This document shows positions 8,228 to 16,501 of a stretch of DNA of 64,000 nt, piece after piece (position 1 is the stretch's first letter; every line of letters begins with the position of its first letter). The position numbers and the translations under genes were made by a program. Below the pieces are notes generated by a model that saw only the letters and a list, made by a program, of their open reading frames with translations, ran no database searches and was not told the origin of the DNA. Origin of the DNA: HR10 sp964615335. Its GTDB lineage: Bacteria > Acidobacteriota > Blastocatellia > HR10. Location: positions 1 to 64,000 of the forward strand of contig CAZTMT010000005.1 of assembly GCA_964615335.1 (NCBI GenBank). Direction: 5' to 3'.

Positions 8228-8362
8228 AGGGGACACTCCTCGAGCGCAGAGAGGGGGAACGAAAACTTGACGTCCGCTTCAGAAACGTAAGATTCCGCAT
8301 TGACTCCATGTGAGGCTTCTGTTAGGCTTTACCGCGCCTTTTGAGGAAAGGGGGAATGGGGG

Positions 8363-10459
8363 ATGAGCACGCGGTTTCCGCCTCCACTGGAGCGGACACT
8401 TTTGGTGAGCGCATCCCATCTGGAGGAAGTGTACGCGCAGGTGCGTCGGGCGGCTGTGCGGGAGGCTCTTTTGCGTCGCCTCATCGCGCGGATGTATGAA
8501 TCGCTGGATGCTCGCAGGATCGCCGAGTATGCTTTGGAGGAACTGGCGACGTTTCTGGATGTGGATCGCGCTCTTTTCGCGCGCATTTGGGAGGAGAAGG
8601 ATCTAGTCGAGCCCATTCATGAATTCCGTAAGCCGGACGTCGGTTCGGCCTATCGCCCCTATCGGCTCTCGGACTATGCTCATCTTATTGAAGTCGTGTG
8701 GCAGATGGGTGTTCTGCCGATCGCCGATGTGGAGACGCATCCTCTGGCTCAGCCGGTGCTCGCTCACTATCGCTCTATGGGGGTGCGTTCTATCCTCTAC
8801 GCTCCGATCTTTCACGGGGAGCGCTTGCACGCTGTCCTCTGGTTCACGATGACCCGTCGCGCGCGCGCCTGGAGCGTGGAGGAGATCGAGCTGGTTCGTG
8901 CGGTGAGCCATCAGGTGGGGCTGGCGCTGCGACATGCCGAGTTATACCAACAGGTCCAGCAGTTGGAGGAGCGCTATCGCAGCATCTTCGAGAACGCTGT
9001 CGTGGGGATTTACCAGAGTACTCCCGAGGGGCGGATTCTCACGGCAAATCCGGCGCTGGCGCGCATGCTCGGATACGATTCTGTGGAAGAGCTGCTTGCG
9101 GTGGACATCGAACGCGATCTCTATGTGGATGTTTCCGAACGCCGTCGGAATATGGAGATCTTGCATCGCACTGGGCAACTGAGCGGGGCGGAATTCGAAT
9201 TGCGCCGCAAGGATGGGGGGCGCGTCTTCGTCCAGGAATATGCCCGCGCGGTGACCGATGCCGAAGGGAAGGTGCTCTACTACGAAGGGCTGCTCATTGA
9301 CATCACGGAGCGATATCATCTGCAGCAGCAGCTTCTGCGGGCGCAGCGCCTGGAGAGCATCGGCACGCTGGCCGGGGGAATCGCGCACAATTTCAACAAT
9401 CTCCTCACGGTGATCCTCGGCTACACGTCGCTTCTTCTGGCTCAGAGCAGGCCGGATGATCCGGCGCGTCCGCCGCTGGAGGTCATTGAGGAGGCGGCGC
9501 GCCGCGCGGCTGAGCTGACATCGCAGCTTCTGCTCTTCAGTCGTCCTCCGGCAACGCCTCCGGTTCCCGTCAATGCGAACACGGTGGTGGAAAAACTCGT
9601 CCAATTTCTTCGAGGCTCCTTCGATGCCAGTATTCGCATTCGGTTGGAGCAAGCCCCCGATCTCACTCCGGTTCGCGCCGATCCGGCGCGGCTGGAGCAC
9701 GCGCTCATGAACCTCTGCGTCAATGCCCGCGACGCGATGCCGGAAGGGGGCGAGCTGACGATTCGCACGGGGAAAGTGACGCTGGCTTCTGATCATCCGT
9801 ATGTGCGGGCGGGAGAGATCCCTGCCGGAGAGTATGTGGTCGTGGAAGTCTCCGATACGGGCGTGGGGATTCCGCCGGATCACCTGGCCCGGATCTTCGA
9901 TCCCTTCTTCACGACCAAAGAGGTGGGGAGAGGGACGGGATTGGGCCTGGCCGTGGTCTATGGGATCGTGAGGAATCTCGGAGGGACGGTGGACGTCCGG
10001 AGCCAACAGGGTCGGGGAACGACCTTCACCCTTTATCTTCCTGCCTCTTCGGAGGAGCCAGCAGTGCGCGCTTCAGAGAACTCTGCCCGGGCGACGATTC
10101 TGCTTGTGGATGATGAGCCGGCGGTGCAACGGATCGCGACTCTGATTCTCAAGCGTGAAGGATACGATGTCCTGGTCGCTTCAGATGGGGTCGAAGCCCT
10201 GCAGCGGTATCGCGAGCGGTCGGGAGAGATCGCGTTGGTCATCCTCGATGTGACCATGCCGCGGATGAGCGGCCTCACCTGCTACGAGGAACTGGTCCGG
10301 ATGAATCCGGAGATCAAGGTCATCCTGTGCAGCGGCTACCATCTGCAGGATTTGGGGTCGCGCCTTCGGCTTCATCCGGGCGTGCGATTCCTGCAGAAGC
10401 CTTATCGGGTTGAGGAGTTGCTTCAGACTGTTCGTTCGCTTCTGGGGGATCTCCAGTAG
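8363..10459 (+). CDS. Hybrid sensor histidine kinase (GAF-PAS-HisKA-HATPase-REC)
   Basis: The 698-residue soluble protein has, in order: a GAF domain (about 40-195); a PAS domain beginning RYRSIFENAVVGIYQST (about 210-320); a HisKA domain with the H-box GGIAHNFNN, whose His342 is the predicted phosphorylation site; an HATPase domain (NLCVNARDAMPEGG, then DTGVGIPP and GRGTGLGLAVV); and a C-terminal receiver with DDEP and phospho-acceptor Asp629 in ILDVTMP. No transmembrane segment is seen, so the signal is probably cytoplasmic. No partner regulator is adjacent. A weak TTGACT-N17-TAGGCT promoter is possible at 8300-8328. Confidence 0.94.
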   Translation: MSTRFPPPLERTLLVSASHLEEVYAQVRRAAVREALLRRLIARMYESLDARRIAEYALEELATFLDVDRALFARIWEEKDLVEPIHEFRKPDVGSAYRPYRLSDYAHLIEVVWQMGVLPIADVETHPLAQPVLAHYRSMGVRSILYAPIFHGERLHAVLWFTMTRRARAWSVEEIELVRAVSHQVGLALRHAELYQQVQQLEERYRSIFENAVVGIYQSTPEGRILTANPALARMLGYDSVEELLAVDIERDLYVDVSERRRNMEILHRTGQLSGAEFELRRKDGGRVFVQEYARAVTDAEGKVLYYEGLLIDITERYHLQQQLLRAQRLESIGTLAGGIAHNFNNLLTVILGYTSLLLAQSRPDDPARPPLEVIEEAARRAAELTSQLLLFSRPPATPPVPVNANTVVEKLVQFLRGSFDASIRIRLEQAPDLTPVRADPARLEHALMNLCVNARDAMPEGGELTIRTGKVTLASDHPYVRAGEIPAGEYVVVEVSDTGVGIPPDHLARIFDPFFTTKEVGRGTGLGLAVVYGIVRNLGGTVDVRSQQGRGTTFTLYLPASSEEPAVRASENSARATILLVDDEPAVQRIATLILKREGYDVLVASDGVEALQRYRERSGEIALVILDVTMPRMSGLTCYEELVRMNPEIKVILCSGYHLQDLGSRLRLHPGVRFLQKPYRVEELLQTVRSLLGDLQ

Positions 10460-10509
10460 CTTCGTGGGATAACCCTTCGGAGAAAAGGTGAAGCGGCTTC
10501 CCGGACTGT

Positions 10510-11406
10510 TCACGCCGGAGGGAGTTCCCGGTCCCCTGGCCAGCAGGCGGGGATGACTTCGGTCAACTCCCAGGCTTCGGGATCGCGCAGCAGAGCCGCG
10601 ACGGCCGCGTTGTTCAGAGCGTGACCGGGCCGCCACGCCTCCACGCGAGCCAGCAGGGGATGTCCGAGCAAGGCGAGGTCTCCCAGCAGATCCACGATCT
10701 TGTGGCGGACGAATTCGTCGGGGAACCGAAGGCCTTCCGGGTTGAGAATTCTCGTGTGATCCAAAACGATGGCGTTCTGGAGCGAGCCCCCGCGAATCAA
10801 TCCCCGGCGGCGTAACATCTCCACATCTTCCAGAAATCCAAACGTGCGCGCCGGAGCCAGCTCCTGAGCGAACACCTCTTCGGTGAGGATCACCTCCTGA
10901 TGCTGTCGCCCGACGAAGGGATGAGCGAATTCGATCGTGCAGCTCACGCGCAGAGTCCAGTCCGGCGAGAGAGTGATGTGTTTCTCCGCATCGCCCACGC
11001 GCAGACATTTTCGAACGCGCACGTAGTGTCGCGGGGCATCCAGAAGCGCGCGTCCGGCGCGGGCGATCATCTGGACAAAGGGCGCCGCGCTCCCGTCGAG
11101 GATCGGAACTTCCGGAGCGTCCAGTTCGATCAGGGCGTTATCTACGTCGCAGGCATAAAGGGCAGCCAGCAGATGCTCAACCGTCATGATCATGACGCCC
11201 GCGCGCACAAGGGCCGTCGCGTAGCTGACATGGGCCACATATTCGGGAGAGGCGGGGATTTCAAAGCCTTCCAGATCGGTGCGGCGGAAAAGGAATCCCG
11301 TATAGGCCGGAGCCGGGCGGAGACGCACGCGTGCGTGCACTCCCGTGTGAAGTCCGATCCCCTCGATTTCCACCGGGCGCGCGAGCGTCGTTTGCCGCGA
11401 GCGCAT
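10510..11406 (-). CDS. lpxC: UDP-3-O-acyl-N-acetylglucosamine deacetylase
   Basis: The 298-residue protein (family about 300) carries the LpxC signatures: EGIGLHTG near the N-terminus, TVEHLLAAL with a zinc His, LDGSAAPF, and HKIVDLLGDLALLG with the other zinc ligands, followed by GHALNN with a catalytic His. It performs the committed step of lipid A synthesis. An ATG 153 bp further upstream would add residues unlike the family, so MRSRQTTLARP at 11406 is preferred; no SD is visible there. A sigma-54-type promoter predicts transcription starting only a few bases before this ATG. Confidence 0.93.
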   Translation of the reverse strand: MRSRQTTLARPVEIEGIGLHTGVHARVRLRPAPAYTGFLFRRTDLEGFEIPASPEYVAHVSYATALVRAGVMIMTVEHLLAALYACDVDNALIELDAPEVPILDGSAAPFVQMIARAGRALLDAPRHYVRVRKCLRVGDAEKHITLSPDWTLRVSCTIEFAHPFVGRQHQEVILTEEVFAQELAPARTFGFLEDVEMLRRRGLIRGGSLQNAIVLDHTRILNPEGLRFPDEFVRHKIVDLLGDLALLGHPLLARVEAWRPGHALNNAAVAALLRDPEAWELTEVIPACWPGDRELPPA

Positions 11407-11419
11407 AGATTTAGGGGGA

Positions 11420-11436
11420 GAGCAAATCCTGTGCCA
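11420..11436 (-). promoter_or_regulatory. Consensus sigma-54 (-24/-12) promoter upstream of lpxC
   Basis: The minus strand reads TGGCAC-N5-TTGCT, with GG and GC exactly 10 bp apart, matching the RpoN consensus at every key position. The predicted start near 11411 leaves only about 5 bases before the lpxC ATG. No comparable sigma-70 element was seen in its place. Confidence 0.5.
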
Positions 11437-11540
11437 CGCGCGCGAGGCCTTCGGCGCCTTCCAAGTCTTTGATCCTCCGAGCGTCCGGGCGCCGGGAGAA
11501 GAGCGGTCATCTTCGATTGTGGCGCGTGTGCCACAGCTTC

Positions 11541-11558
11541 TGTGGTCGTACGACCACA
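11541..11558. promoter_or_regulatory. 18-bp perfect palindrome, possible upstream activator site
   Basis: TGTGGTCGTACGACCACA is fully self-complementary. It is centred about 138 bp upstream of the predicted sigma-54 start of lpxC, a usual distance for enhancer-binding activators. It also lies 34 bp beyond the eutN-like stop on the same strand, and its left arm can pair with an adjacent CCACA at 11531-11535, so a terminator-like hairpin is the alternative. No T-tract follows. Confidence 0.45.
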
Positions 11559-11591
11559 CTCTGTCGCGGGGGGCGCGAGCTGTCGGTCCGT

Positions 11592-11876
11592 TCAGGAACG
11601 CTCCTCGAGTAGTTCGATTCTGTCCACGACGCCGATGATCGTCGCGTCAATGGCGGCTCCCGGCTCTCCCGTGGCCGCCGTCGAGGCAGCCCATCCCTCC
11701 TGAACGAGGAGCACGGTGTCTCCGACGCCGGCATCCACGGCATCCAGAGCGAGGAGGGGGAGGCCGTGATCGCTCCCATCCGGCTGAATCGGCTGGACCA
11801 GCAGGATGCGCGCGCCGCGGTATCGCTCGTTCTTCTGCGTGGCGACGACCGTGCCGATGACGCGTCCCAGAAGCAT
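11592..11876 (-). CDS. EutN/CcmL-type bacterial microcompartment vertex protein
   Basis: The 94-residue protein begins MLLGRVIGTVVATQK and continues LLVQPI, LALDAVDAGVGDTVLL and AIDATIIGVVDRIEL. This is the full pattern of the EutN/CcmL/CsoS4 pentamer that caps the vertices of microcompartment shells. An upstream in-frame ATG would add 36 residues unlike the family. No shell hexamer, encapsulated enzyme or other microcompartment gene is present anywhere in the window, so it stands alone here. It is divergent from the selenoneine operon and lies downstream of nothing obvious. Confidence 0.88.
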   Translation of the reverse strand: MLLGRVIGTVVATQKNERYRGARILLVQPIQPDGSDHGLPLLALDAVDAGVGDTVLLVQEGWAASTAATGEPGAAIDATIIGVVDRIELLEERS

Positions 11877-11941
11877 ACGGGCTTGAGCGTAGCGGACATC
11901 CGAAGGGGCGTCAATCCCGGCCCCGCTCTTGTGGCCAGCGA

Positions 11942-11971
11942 TTGACAAACCGATCCGGATCGGCCTAAGCT
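11942..11971 (+). promoter_or_regulatory. Promoter of the senA operon with internal palindrome
   Basis: TTGACA (11942-11947), an 18-bp spacer and TAAGCT (11966-11971) stand 34 bp before the senA ATG. The spacer is almost filled by the perfect 14-bp palindrome CCGATCCGGATCGG (11950-11963), a natural place for a repressor to block polymerase. Confidence 0.6.
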
Positions 11972-12005
11972 GCTGCAAGAACACACCAGGGCGAGGTGGA
12001 GGCAG

Positions 12006-13331
12006 ATGGGACGCGTGGACATATCGTTTTTCACCGCGCGCATCTTGAGCGAGTGGGTTCGGGATGCCCGCGAGCGGACGCTGGAGCTTGTCGCAGATCT
12101 GACGGACGAGCAGCTTATCGGCCCCGTGCTGCCCATTGTCAATCCGCTACTATGGGAGATCGGGCACGTGGCCTGGTTTCAGGAGAAGTGGGTGCTGCGG
12201 CATGCCCTTGGGCAGAAGCCGATTCGCGCCGATGCCGATGCGCTCTGGGACTCGATCGCCATCCCGCACGACGAGCGATGGCGATTGCCGCTGCCCTCGC
12301 GCCAGGAGACGCTCGCCTACATGGGCCAGGTGCGCGATCGCGTGCTCGACGTGCTGGAGCGCTCGGAGCTGACGCCGGAGCTGGCGTATTTCGTGTGTCT
12401 CTCGGTCTTTCACGAGGACATGCATACGGAGGCGTTCACCTACACGCGGCAGACGCTCGGCTATCCTCCGCCGAAGCTCTCTTTGGCTCGGGAAGAAGAC
12501 TCTTCCGAGGGAGGGCCGCTTCCGGGAGATGTCGAGATTCCCGGAGGAACATTCTGGCTCGGAGCGACGCCCGATGAGCCCTTCGTCTTCGACAACGAGA
12601 AGTGGGCGCATCCGGTCGAAGTGCGTCCGTTCGCTATCGCGCGCGCGCCGGTCACGCAGGCGGAGTTCGCCGCCTTCGTGGACGATGGGGGATATCGTCG
12701 GCGCGAGTTCTGGAGCGAGCAGGGATGGCAGTGGCGCGAACGCGTCGGCGCGGAGCATCCCGTCTACTGGCATCGTGAGGCTCCGGGGCGATGGTGGCGG
12801 CGCCATTTCGATCGGTGGGTGCCCCTGGAGCCACATCGGCCGGTGATTCATGTGAATTGGTACGAAGCGGAGGCCTATTGCCGATGGGCGGGACGTCGCC
12901 TGCCGACGGAGATCGAATGGGAAGTGGCCGCCGCCGGAGAGCCGGACGCTTCCGGAGAACGCCTCTCGGAGCGGAAGCGGCGTTTCCCCTGGGGGGATGA
13001 TCCCCCCACGCCGGAACGGGCGAATCTGGATTGGCGCGCCATGGGATGCGTGGATGTCGGCGCGTGCGCGGCCGGAGACAGCGCCTTCGGATGCCGTCAG
13101 ATGATCGGCAACGTGTGGGAGTGGACCAGTAGCGATTTCCTCCCCTATCCGGGATTCGTCCCCGACCCGTACAAGGAATATTCCCAGCCCTGGTTCGGGG
13201 ATCACAAGGTGCTGCGCGGAGGCTGTTGGGTGACGCGCGGTCGGCTGTTGCGCAATACGTGGCGGAACTTCTATCGTCCGGATCGGCGGGATGTCTGGGC
13301 GGGCTTCCGCACCTGCGCGCTCTCGCCATGA
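12006..13331 (+). CDS. senA: Selenoneine synthase SenA-type (EgtB-like) non-heme iron enzyme
   Basis: The 441-residue protein combines an N-terminal DinB-like domain with a C-terminal formylglycine-generating-enzyme-like fold, as in EgtB. The three iron-binding histidines are visible: H54 in EIGHVAW and H136/H140 in FHEDMHTE. C-terminal features include NVWEWTSSDF and the GGCW segment. EgtB joins hercynine to a cysteine thiol, whereas SenA joins hercynine to a selenosugar. The SenA call rests on the immediately following SenB-family gene with an ATGA overlap and on overall resemblance. AGGTGGAGG precedes the ATG. Confidence 0.85.
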   Translation: MGRVDISFFTARILSEWVRDARERTLELVADLTDEQLIGPVLPIVNPLLWEIGHVAWFQEKWVLRHALGQKPIRADADALWDSIAIPHDERWRLPLPSRQETLAYMGQVRDRVLDVLERSELTPELAYFVCLSVFHEDMHTEAFTYTRQTLGYPPPKLSLAREEDSSEGGPLPGDVEIPGGTFWLGATPDEPFVFDNEKWAHPVEVRPFAIARAPVTQAEFAAFVDDGGYRRREFWSEQGWQWRERVGAEHPVYWHREAPGRWWRRHFDRWVPLEPHRPVIHVNWYEAEAYCRWAGRRLPTEIEWEVAAAGEPDASGERLSERKRRFPWGDDPPTPERANLDWRAMGCVDVGACAAGDSAFGCRQMIGNVWEWTSSDFLPYPGFVPDPYKEYSQPWFGDHKVLRGGCWVTRGRLLRNTWRNFYRPDRRDVWAGFRTCALSP

Positions 13332-14290
13332 TGAGGATTGGCATTCTGACGCCCTCTTCTCCTGTCCGGCAGACGGGAAATCGCACGACGGCACAGCGCT
13401 GGGCGCGCTTCTTGCGCGAGCTGGGGCATCGCGTCTGCGTTCGGGAGGAGTATGGGGGAGAGCCGTATGATCTGCTCATCGCGTTGCATGCGCGTCGGAA
13501 CGCCGCGGCCGTGGAGCGGTTTCGACAGCTTCATCCCGAGCGTCCGGTGATCGTCGCGCTCACGGGTACGGATCTCTACAACGACATGCGCGGATCGGCC
13601 GAGGCGCAGCGCGCGCTCGATCTGGCGACGCGTCTCATTCTGCTGCAGGCGGAGGGGATGGCCGAGCTTCCGGAGTCCGCGCGGGCGAAAGCGCGCGTCA
13701 TTTACCAATCGGCCGAGCCTCCGCGAGGGCGTCCCGCTCCGCTGGCGCGCGTCTTCGAAGTCTGCGTCATCGCCAATCTCCGCACCGTGAAAGATCCGCT
13801 TCGAGCCGCGTGGGCTGCGCGACATCTTCCCCCCACGTCGCGCCTTCGGATCACGCATATCGGGGCGGCTCTGGAAGAGGAGTGGGCTGAAGCCGCGCGC
13901 ACCGAGATGGCCTGCAATCCCCGCTATCGGTGGTTAGGTGAGCTGCCCCGGTGGCGGACACAGCGTCTGCTGGCGCGCAGTCGCCTTCTGGTGCTCTCGT
14001 CGCGCGCGGAGGGAGGAGCCAATGTCCTCTCGGAGGCGATCGCCGCATCGGTGCCGATCCTGACGACGCGCATCCCCGGCTCGGTCGGGATCTTGGGACC
14101 GGATTATCCCGGATACTTCCCCGTCGGAGATACGGAGGCTCTGGCCGCGCTCCTGTGGCGCGCGGAGACGGATCGCGCTTTCCTTCAGGCCCTGCGCGCG
14201 TCCGTCCGGCGCATGAGGCCGCTCTGCTCTCCGGCGCGGGAGCGGCGGGCCTGGCGCGCGCTCCTGCAGGAGCTGTGCCCGGGAGAATAG
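13328..14290 (+). CDS. senB: Selenosugar synthase SenB-type glycosyltransferase (TIGR04348 type)
   Basis: The 320-residue GT-B protein starts MMRIGILTPSS and has the hallmarks of the TIGR04348/SenB group: GNRTTAQRWARFLRELGH, LLIALHARRNAAAV, ALTGTDLYNDM, LRTVKDPLRAAWAAR, EGGANVLSEAIAA and GSVGILGPDYPGYFPVGDT. Characterised SenB makes a selenosugar from selenophosphate and a UDP-sugar, creating a C-Se bond. The ATG overlaps the senA stop as ATGA, indicating translational coupling. No senC (SelD-like selenophosphate synthetase) is present in the window, so selenophosphate must come from elsewhere. Confidence 0.88.
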   Translation: MMRIGILTPSSPVRQTGNRTTAQRWARFLRELGHRVCVREEYGGEPYDLLIALHARRNAAAVERFRQLHPERPVIVALTGTDLYNDMRGSAEAQRALDLATRLILLQAEGMAELPESARAKARVIYQSAEPPRGRPAPLARVFEVCVIANLRTVKDPLRAAWAARHLPPTSRLRITHIGAALEEEWAEAARTEMACNPRYRWLGELPRWRTQRLLARSRLLVLSSRAEGGANVLSEAIAASVPILTTRIPGSVGILGPDYPGYFPVGDTEALAALLWRAETDRAFLQALRASVRRMRPLCSPARERRAWRALLQELCPGE

Positions 14291-14294
14291 ACCT

Positions 14295-15296
14295 ATGGAT
14301 GAAGCGAACCGGCTCGAAGTGATTCGCGTCTCCTCGGACGATCACCTTCAGGAACTGGCGCGCGATGTGCGTCGGGGGCTCACGGCCTCTCCCAAGCGCC
14401 TCCCCTGCCGGTACTTCTACGATCACGAGGGCTCGCTTCTTTTCGAAGCTATCTGCGCGCTGCCCGAATACTATCTCTGGCGAGCCGAACGCACGATCCT
14501 GCAGATGTACGTTGAGGACATTCTTGCGCGCAGTTTCGGAGAGAGCGCGTCCGAAGCGATCGCGCTTGTGGAGCTGGGAAGCGGCAGCGCGACGAAGACG
14601 CGAATTCTCGTGGAAGCGCTCTTACGGCGTCATGGGCGGCTGCTCTACATGCCCGTGGACATCTCGCGCGCGATCCTGGAGCAGAGCGCGCGCCATCTGG
14701 TGCGCGACTACGCGGGACTTCGCGTGCGCGCCATCGCCGGAGACTACGAGGATGGGCTCGCGCATATGGCTTCGCTTCCGGAGCGCAAACTCATCCTCTG
14801 GTTGGGATCGAACATCGGCAATCTGGAACGGGAGGAAGCGGCCGCTTTCCTTCGTCGCGTGCGCGCGCGGATGGCTCCGGATGATGCTCTTCTGGTCGGC
14901 ATAGATCTGCGCAAGGATCGCGCGCTTCTGGAAAGAGCGTACAACGATGCGCAGGGCGTGACGGCGCGCTTCAACAAAAATCTGCTGGCGCGCATCAATC
15001 GAGAGCTGGGAGGACGCTTCGATCTGGCCGCCTTCGAGCATCAGGCCCTCTACAACGAAGCGGAGGGGCGGATCGAGATGTATCTGGTGAGCCTCCGCGC
15101 GCAGCGCGTGCTCATCGAGGGCTTGGCTCTGGAAGTCTCTTTCCTGCCGGGCGAGCGCATCCATACGGAGAATTCGTACAAATACGCTCCGGAGGAGATC
15201 GAGACGCTGGCGGCGAGAGCCCAGCTCCGCCTCCTGGGGCGATGGAGCGATCCCGAGGGACTCTTCAGCGTGAATCTCCTGGGGCCCGCTTCGTGA
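14295..15296 (+). CDS. egtD: L-histidine N-alpha-methyltransferase (hercynine synthase)
   Basis: The 333-residue protein matches EgtD. It has the N-terminal YFYDHEGSLLFEAI...PEYYLWRAE, the SAM-binding VELGSGSATKTRIL, the LWLGSNIGN motif, and the C-terminal segment around RFNKNLLARINRELGG and YNEAEGRIEMYLVS. It trimethylates histidine to hercynine, the acceptor used by EgtB and SenA. It starts 4 bp after senB with a GGGAGAA site, completing a three-gene operon that supplies both substrates' routes to the SenA reaction. The final C-Se cleaving enzyme is not visible in the window. Confidence 0.94.
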   Translation: MDEANRLEVIRVSSDDHLQELARDVRRGLTASPKRLPCRYFYDHEGSLLFEAICALPEYYLWRAERTILQMYVEDILARSFGESASEAIALVELGSGSATKTRILVEALLRRHGRLLYMPVDISRAILEQSARHLVRDYAGLRVRAIAGDYEDGLAHMASLPERKLILWLGSNIGNLEREEAAAFLRRVRARMAPDDALLVGIDLRKDRALLERAYNDAQGVTARFNKNLLARINRELGGRFDLAAFEHQALYNEAEGRIEMYLVSLRAQRVLIEGLALEVSFLPGERIHTENSYKYAPEEIETLAARAQLRLLGRWSDPEGLFSVNLLGPAS

Positions 15297-15302
15297 GGAG
15301 GA

Positions 15303-16409
15303 TCATCGGGTTCGGGCATAGCGCTCCTGAAATTCGAGCATGAAGTCGCGCAGGGCGCGCACGCCCTCAAGCGGCATCGCATTATAGAGCGAGGCGCGCA
15401 CTCCACCGACCGAGCGGTGCCCCTTCAGCTCGTACAGACCCCGCGCTTCGGCCTCTCGGAGGAACGCCTGCTCCAGCTCGTCGCTCGGCAGACGCCAGGT
15501 CACGTTCATGAGAGAGCGGCTCTGCGGGTGGGCATGGCCGCGATAGAATCCCTCGCTGCGATCAATGACCTCGTAGAGAAGCCGGGCTTTCTCTCGATTG
15601 AGCGCGGCCATCTTCTCCAGGCCGCCGATCTCTCGAAGGAGCCATCGAGTGACCAGCAGGAAGATGTAGATCGCAAACACGGGGGGAGTGTTGTAGACCG
15701 AGCAATGGCGCACGTGCACGCGATAGTCGAGCATCGTGGGGAGGCCATCGGGGATGCGCTCCAGCAGATCCTCGCGCAGGATGACCAGAGTCAGGCCGGC
15801 CGGGCCGGCATTCTTCTGCGCTCCGGCATAAAGCAGGGCATATCGCTCGATGGGGATCGGACGCGAGAGGAAATCCGAGGAGGCATCGCAGATCAGAGGA
15901 ACGCCGCCCGTCTCCGGCTCGGTCGCCCATTGCACGCCCTGAATCGTCTCGTTCGAGGTGAAATGGACGTAGGCGGCGCGGGGATCCACGGACACTTCTT
16001 CCGGACGCGGGACGCGTCGGTAGTTCTCGGCCTGACCGCTCCAGAGGATGTGCACGCGCCCTTCGCGCTGCGCTTCGCGAGCGGCCCTTTCGCTCCAGGA
16101 GCCGGTGAGGATGTACTGCGCCCCCTCGGCGCGGCCGCGCAGCAGGTTCATCGGAACCATCGAGAACTGCAAGCTCGCGCCGCCCTGCAGAAAGAGCACA
16201 TGATAGTGATCAGGCACCCCGAGGAGCTCCCGGAGATTGGCCTCGGCTTCCTCGCGTATGGCGTCGAACCAGCGGGAGCGGTGGCTGATCTCCAGCACGG
16301 ACATCCCGACGCCCGGCAGAGCCAGAAGGTGGCGCTGCGCTTCCTCCAGGACCGGCTGCGGAAGCATGGCCGGTCCGGCCGAGAAGTTGTAGACCCGCTG
16401 TTCCGACAT
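15303..16409 (-). CDS. serC: Phosphoserine aminotransferase
   Basis: The 368-residue fold-type I PLP enzyme begins YNFSAGPAMLPQPVLEEAQ, the SerC signature. The PLP-binding Lys lies in LLYAGAQKNAGPAGL, and the C-terminal substrate region contains GHRSVGGVRASLYNAMP. It converts 3-phosphohydroxypyruvate to phosphoserine in serine synthesis. The gene is convergent with egtD with only 6 bp between stops. The TATAAT-like -10 lies so close to the ATG that the mRNA may be nearly leaderless. Confidence 0.96.
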   Translation of the reverse strand: MSEQRVYNFSAGPAMLPQPVLEEAQRHLLALPGVGMSVLEISHRSRWFDAIREEAEANLRELLGVPDHYHVLFLQGGASLQFSMVPMNLLRGRAEGAQYILTGSWSERAAREAQREGRVHILWSGQAENYRRVPRPEEVSVDPRAAYVHFTSNETIQGVQWATEPETGGVPLICDASSDFLSRPIPIERYALLYAGAQKNAGPAGLTLVILREDLLERIPDGLPTMLDYRVHVRHCSVYNTPPVFAIYIFLLVTRWLLREIGGLEKMAALNREKARLLYEVIDRSEGFYRGHAHPQSRSLMNVTWRLPSDELEQAFLREAEARGLYELKGHRSVGGVRASLYNAMPLEGVRALRDFMLEFQERYARTR

Positions 16410-16417
16410 CGGCTTCG

Positions 16418-16423
16418 ATTATA
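16418..16423 (-). promoter_or_regulatory. -10 element of serC
   Basis: The minus strand shows a perfect TATAAT 8 bp before the serC ATG, predicting a transcript starting within a few bases of the start codon. The -35 region is poorly conserved. Confidence 0.5.
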
Positions 16424-16459
16424 GAGGAAAGCGCCGTCTCGAACCAGTTTCTCGCGCCG

Positions 16460-16489
16460 TTGAAAAGCCCGGGCCATTTGGGATAAGAT
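16460..16489 (+). promoter_or_regulatory. Promoter of yjbQ
   Basis: TTGAAA (16460-16465), an 18-bp spacer and TAAGAT (16484-16489) end 12 bp before the yjbQ ATG, so its 5' leader would be only about 6 nt. It is divergent from the serC promoter. Confidence 0.55.
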
Positions 16490-16501
16490 TCTTCCCTCGC
16501 T

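Noticed and set aside
6296..8290. Plus-strand open frame of about 664 codons
   Set aside because: It is antisense to the APC permease and overlaps the end of nth; the residues are low-complexity, charged and without motifs.
15303..16409. PLP enzyme next to egtD as the missing C-S/C-Se lyase
   Set aside because: Its sequence is a clear phosphoserine aminotransferase (YNFSAGPA start, SerC substrate motifs) and it is transcribed in the opposite direction.
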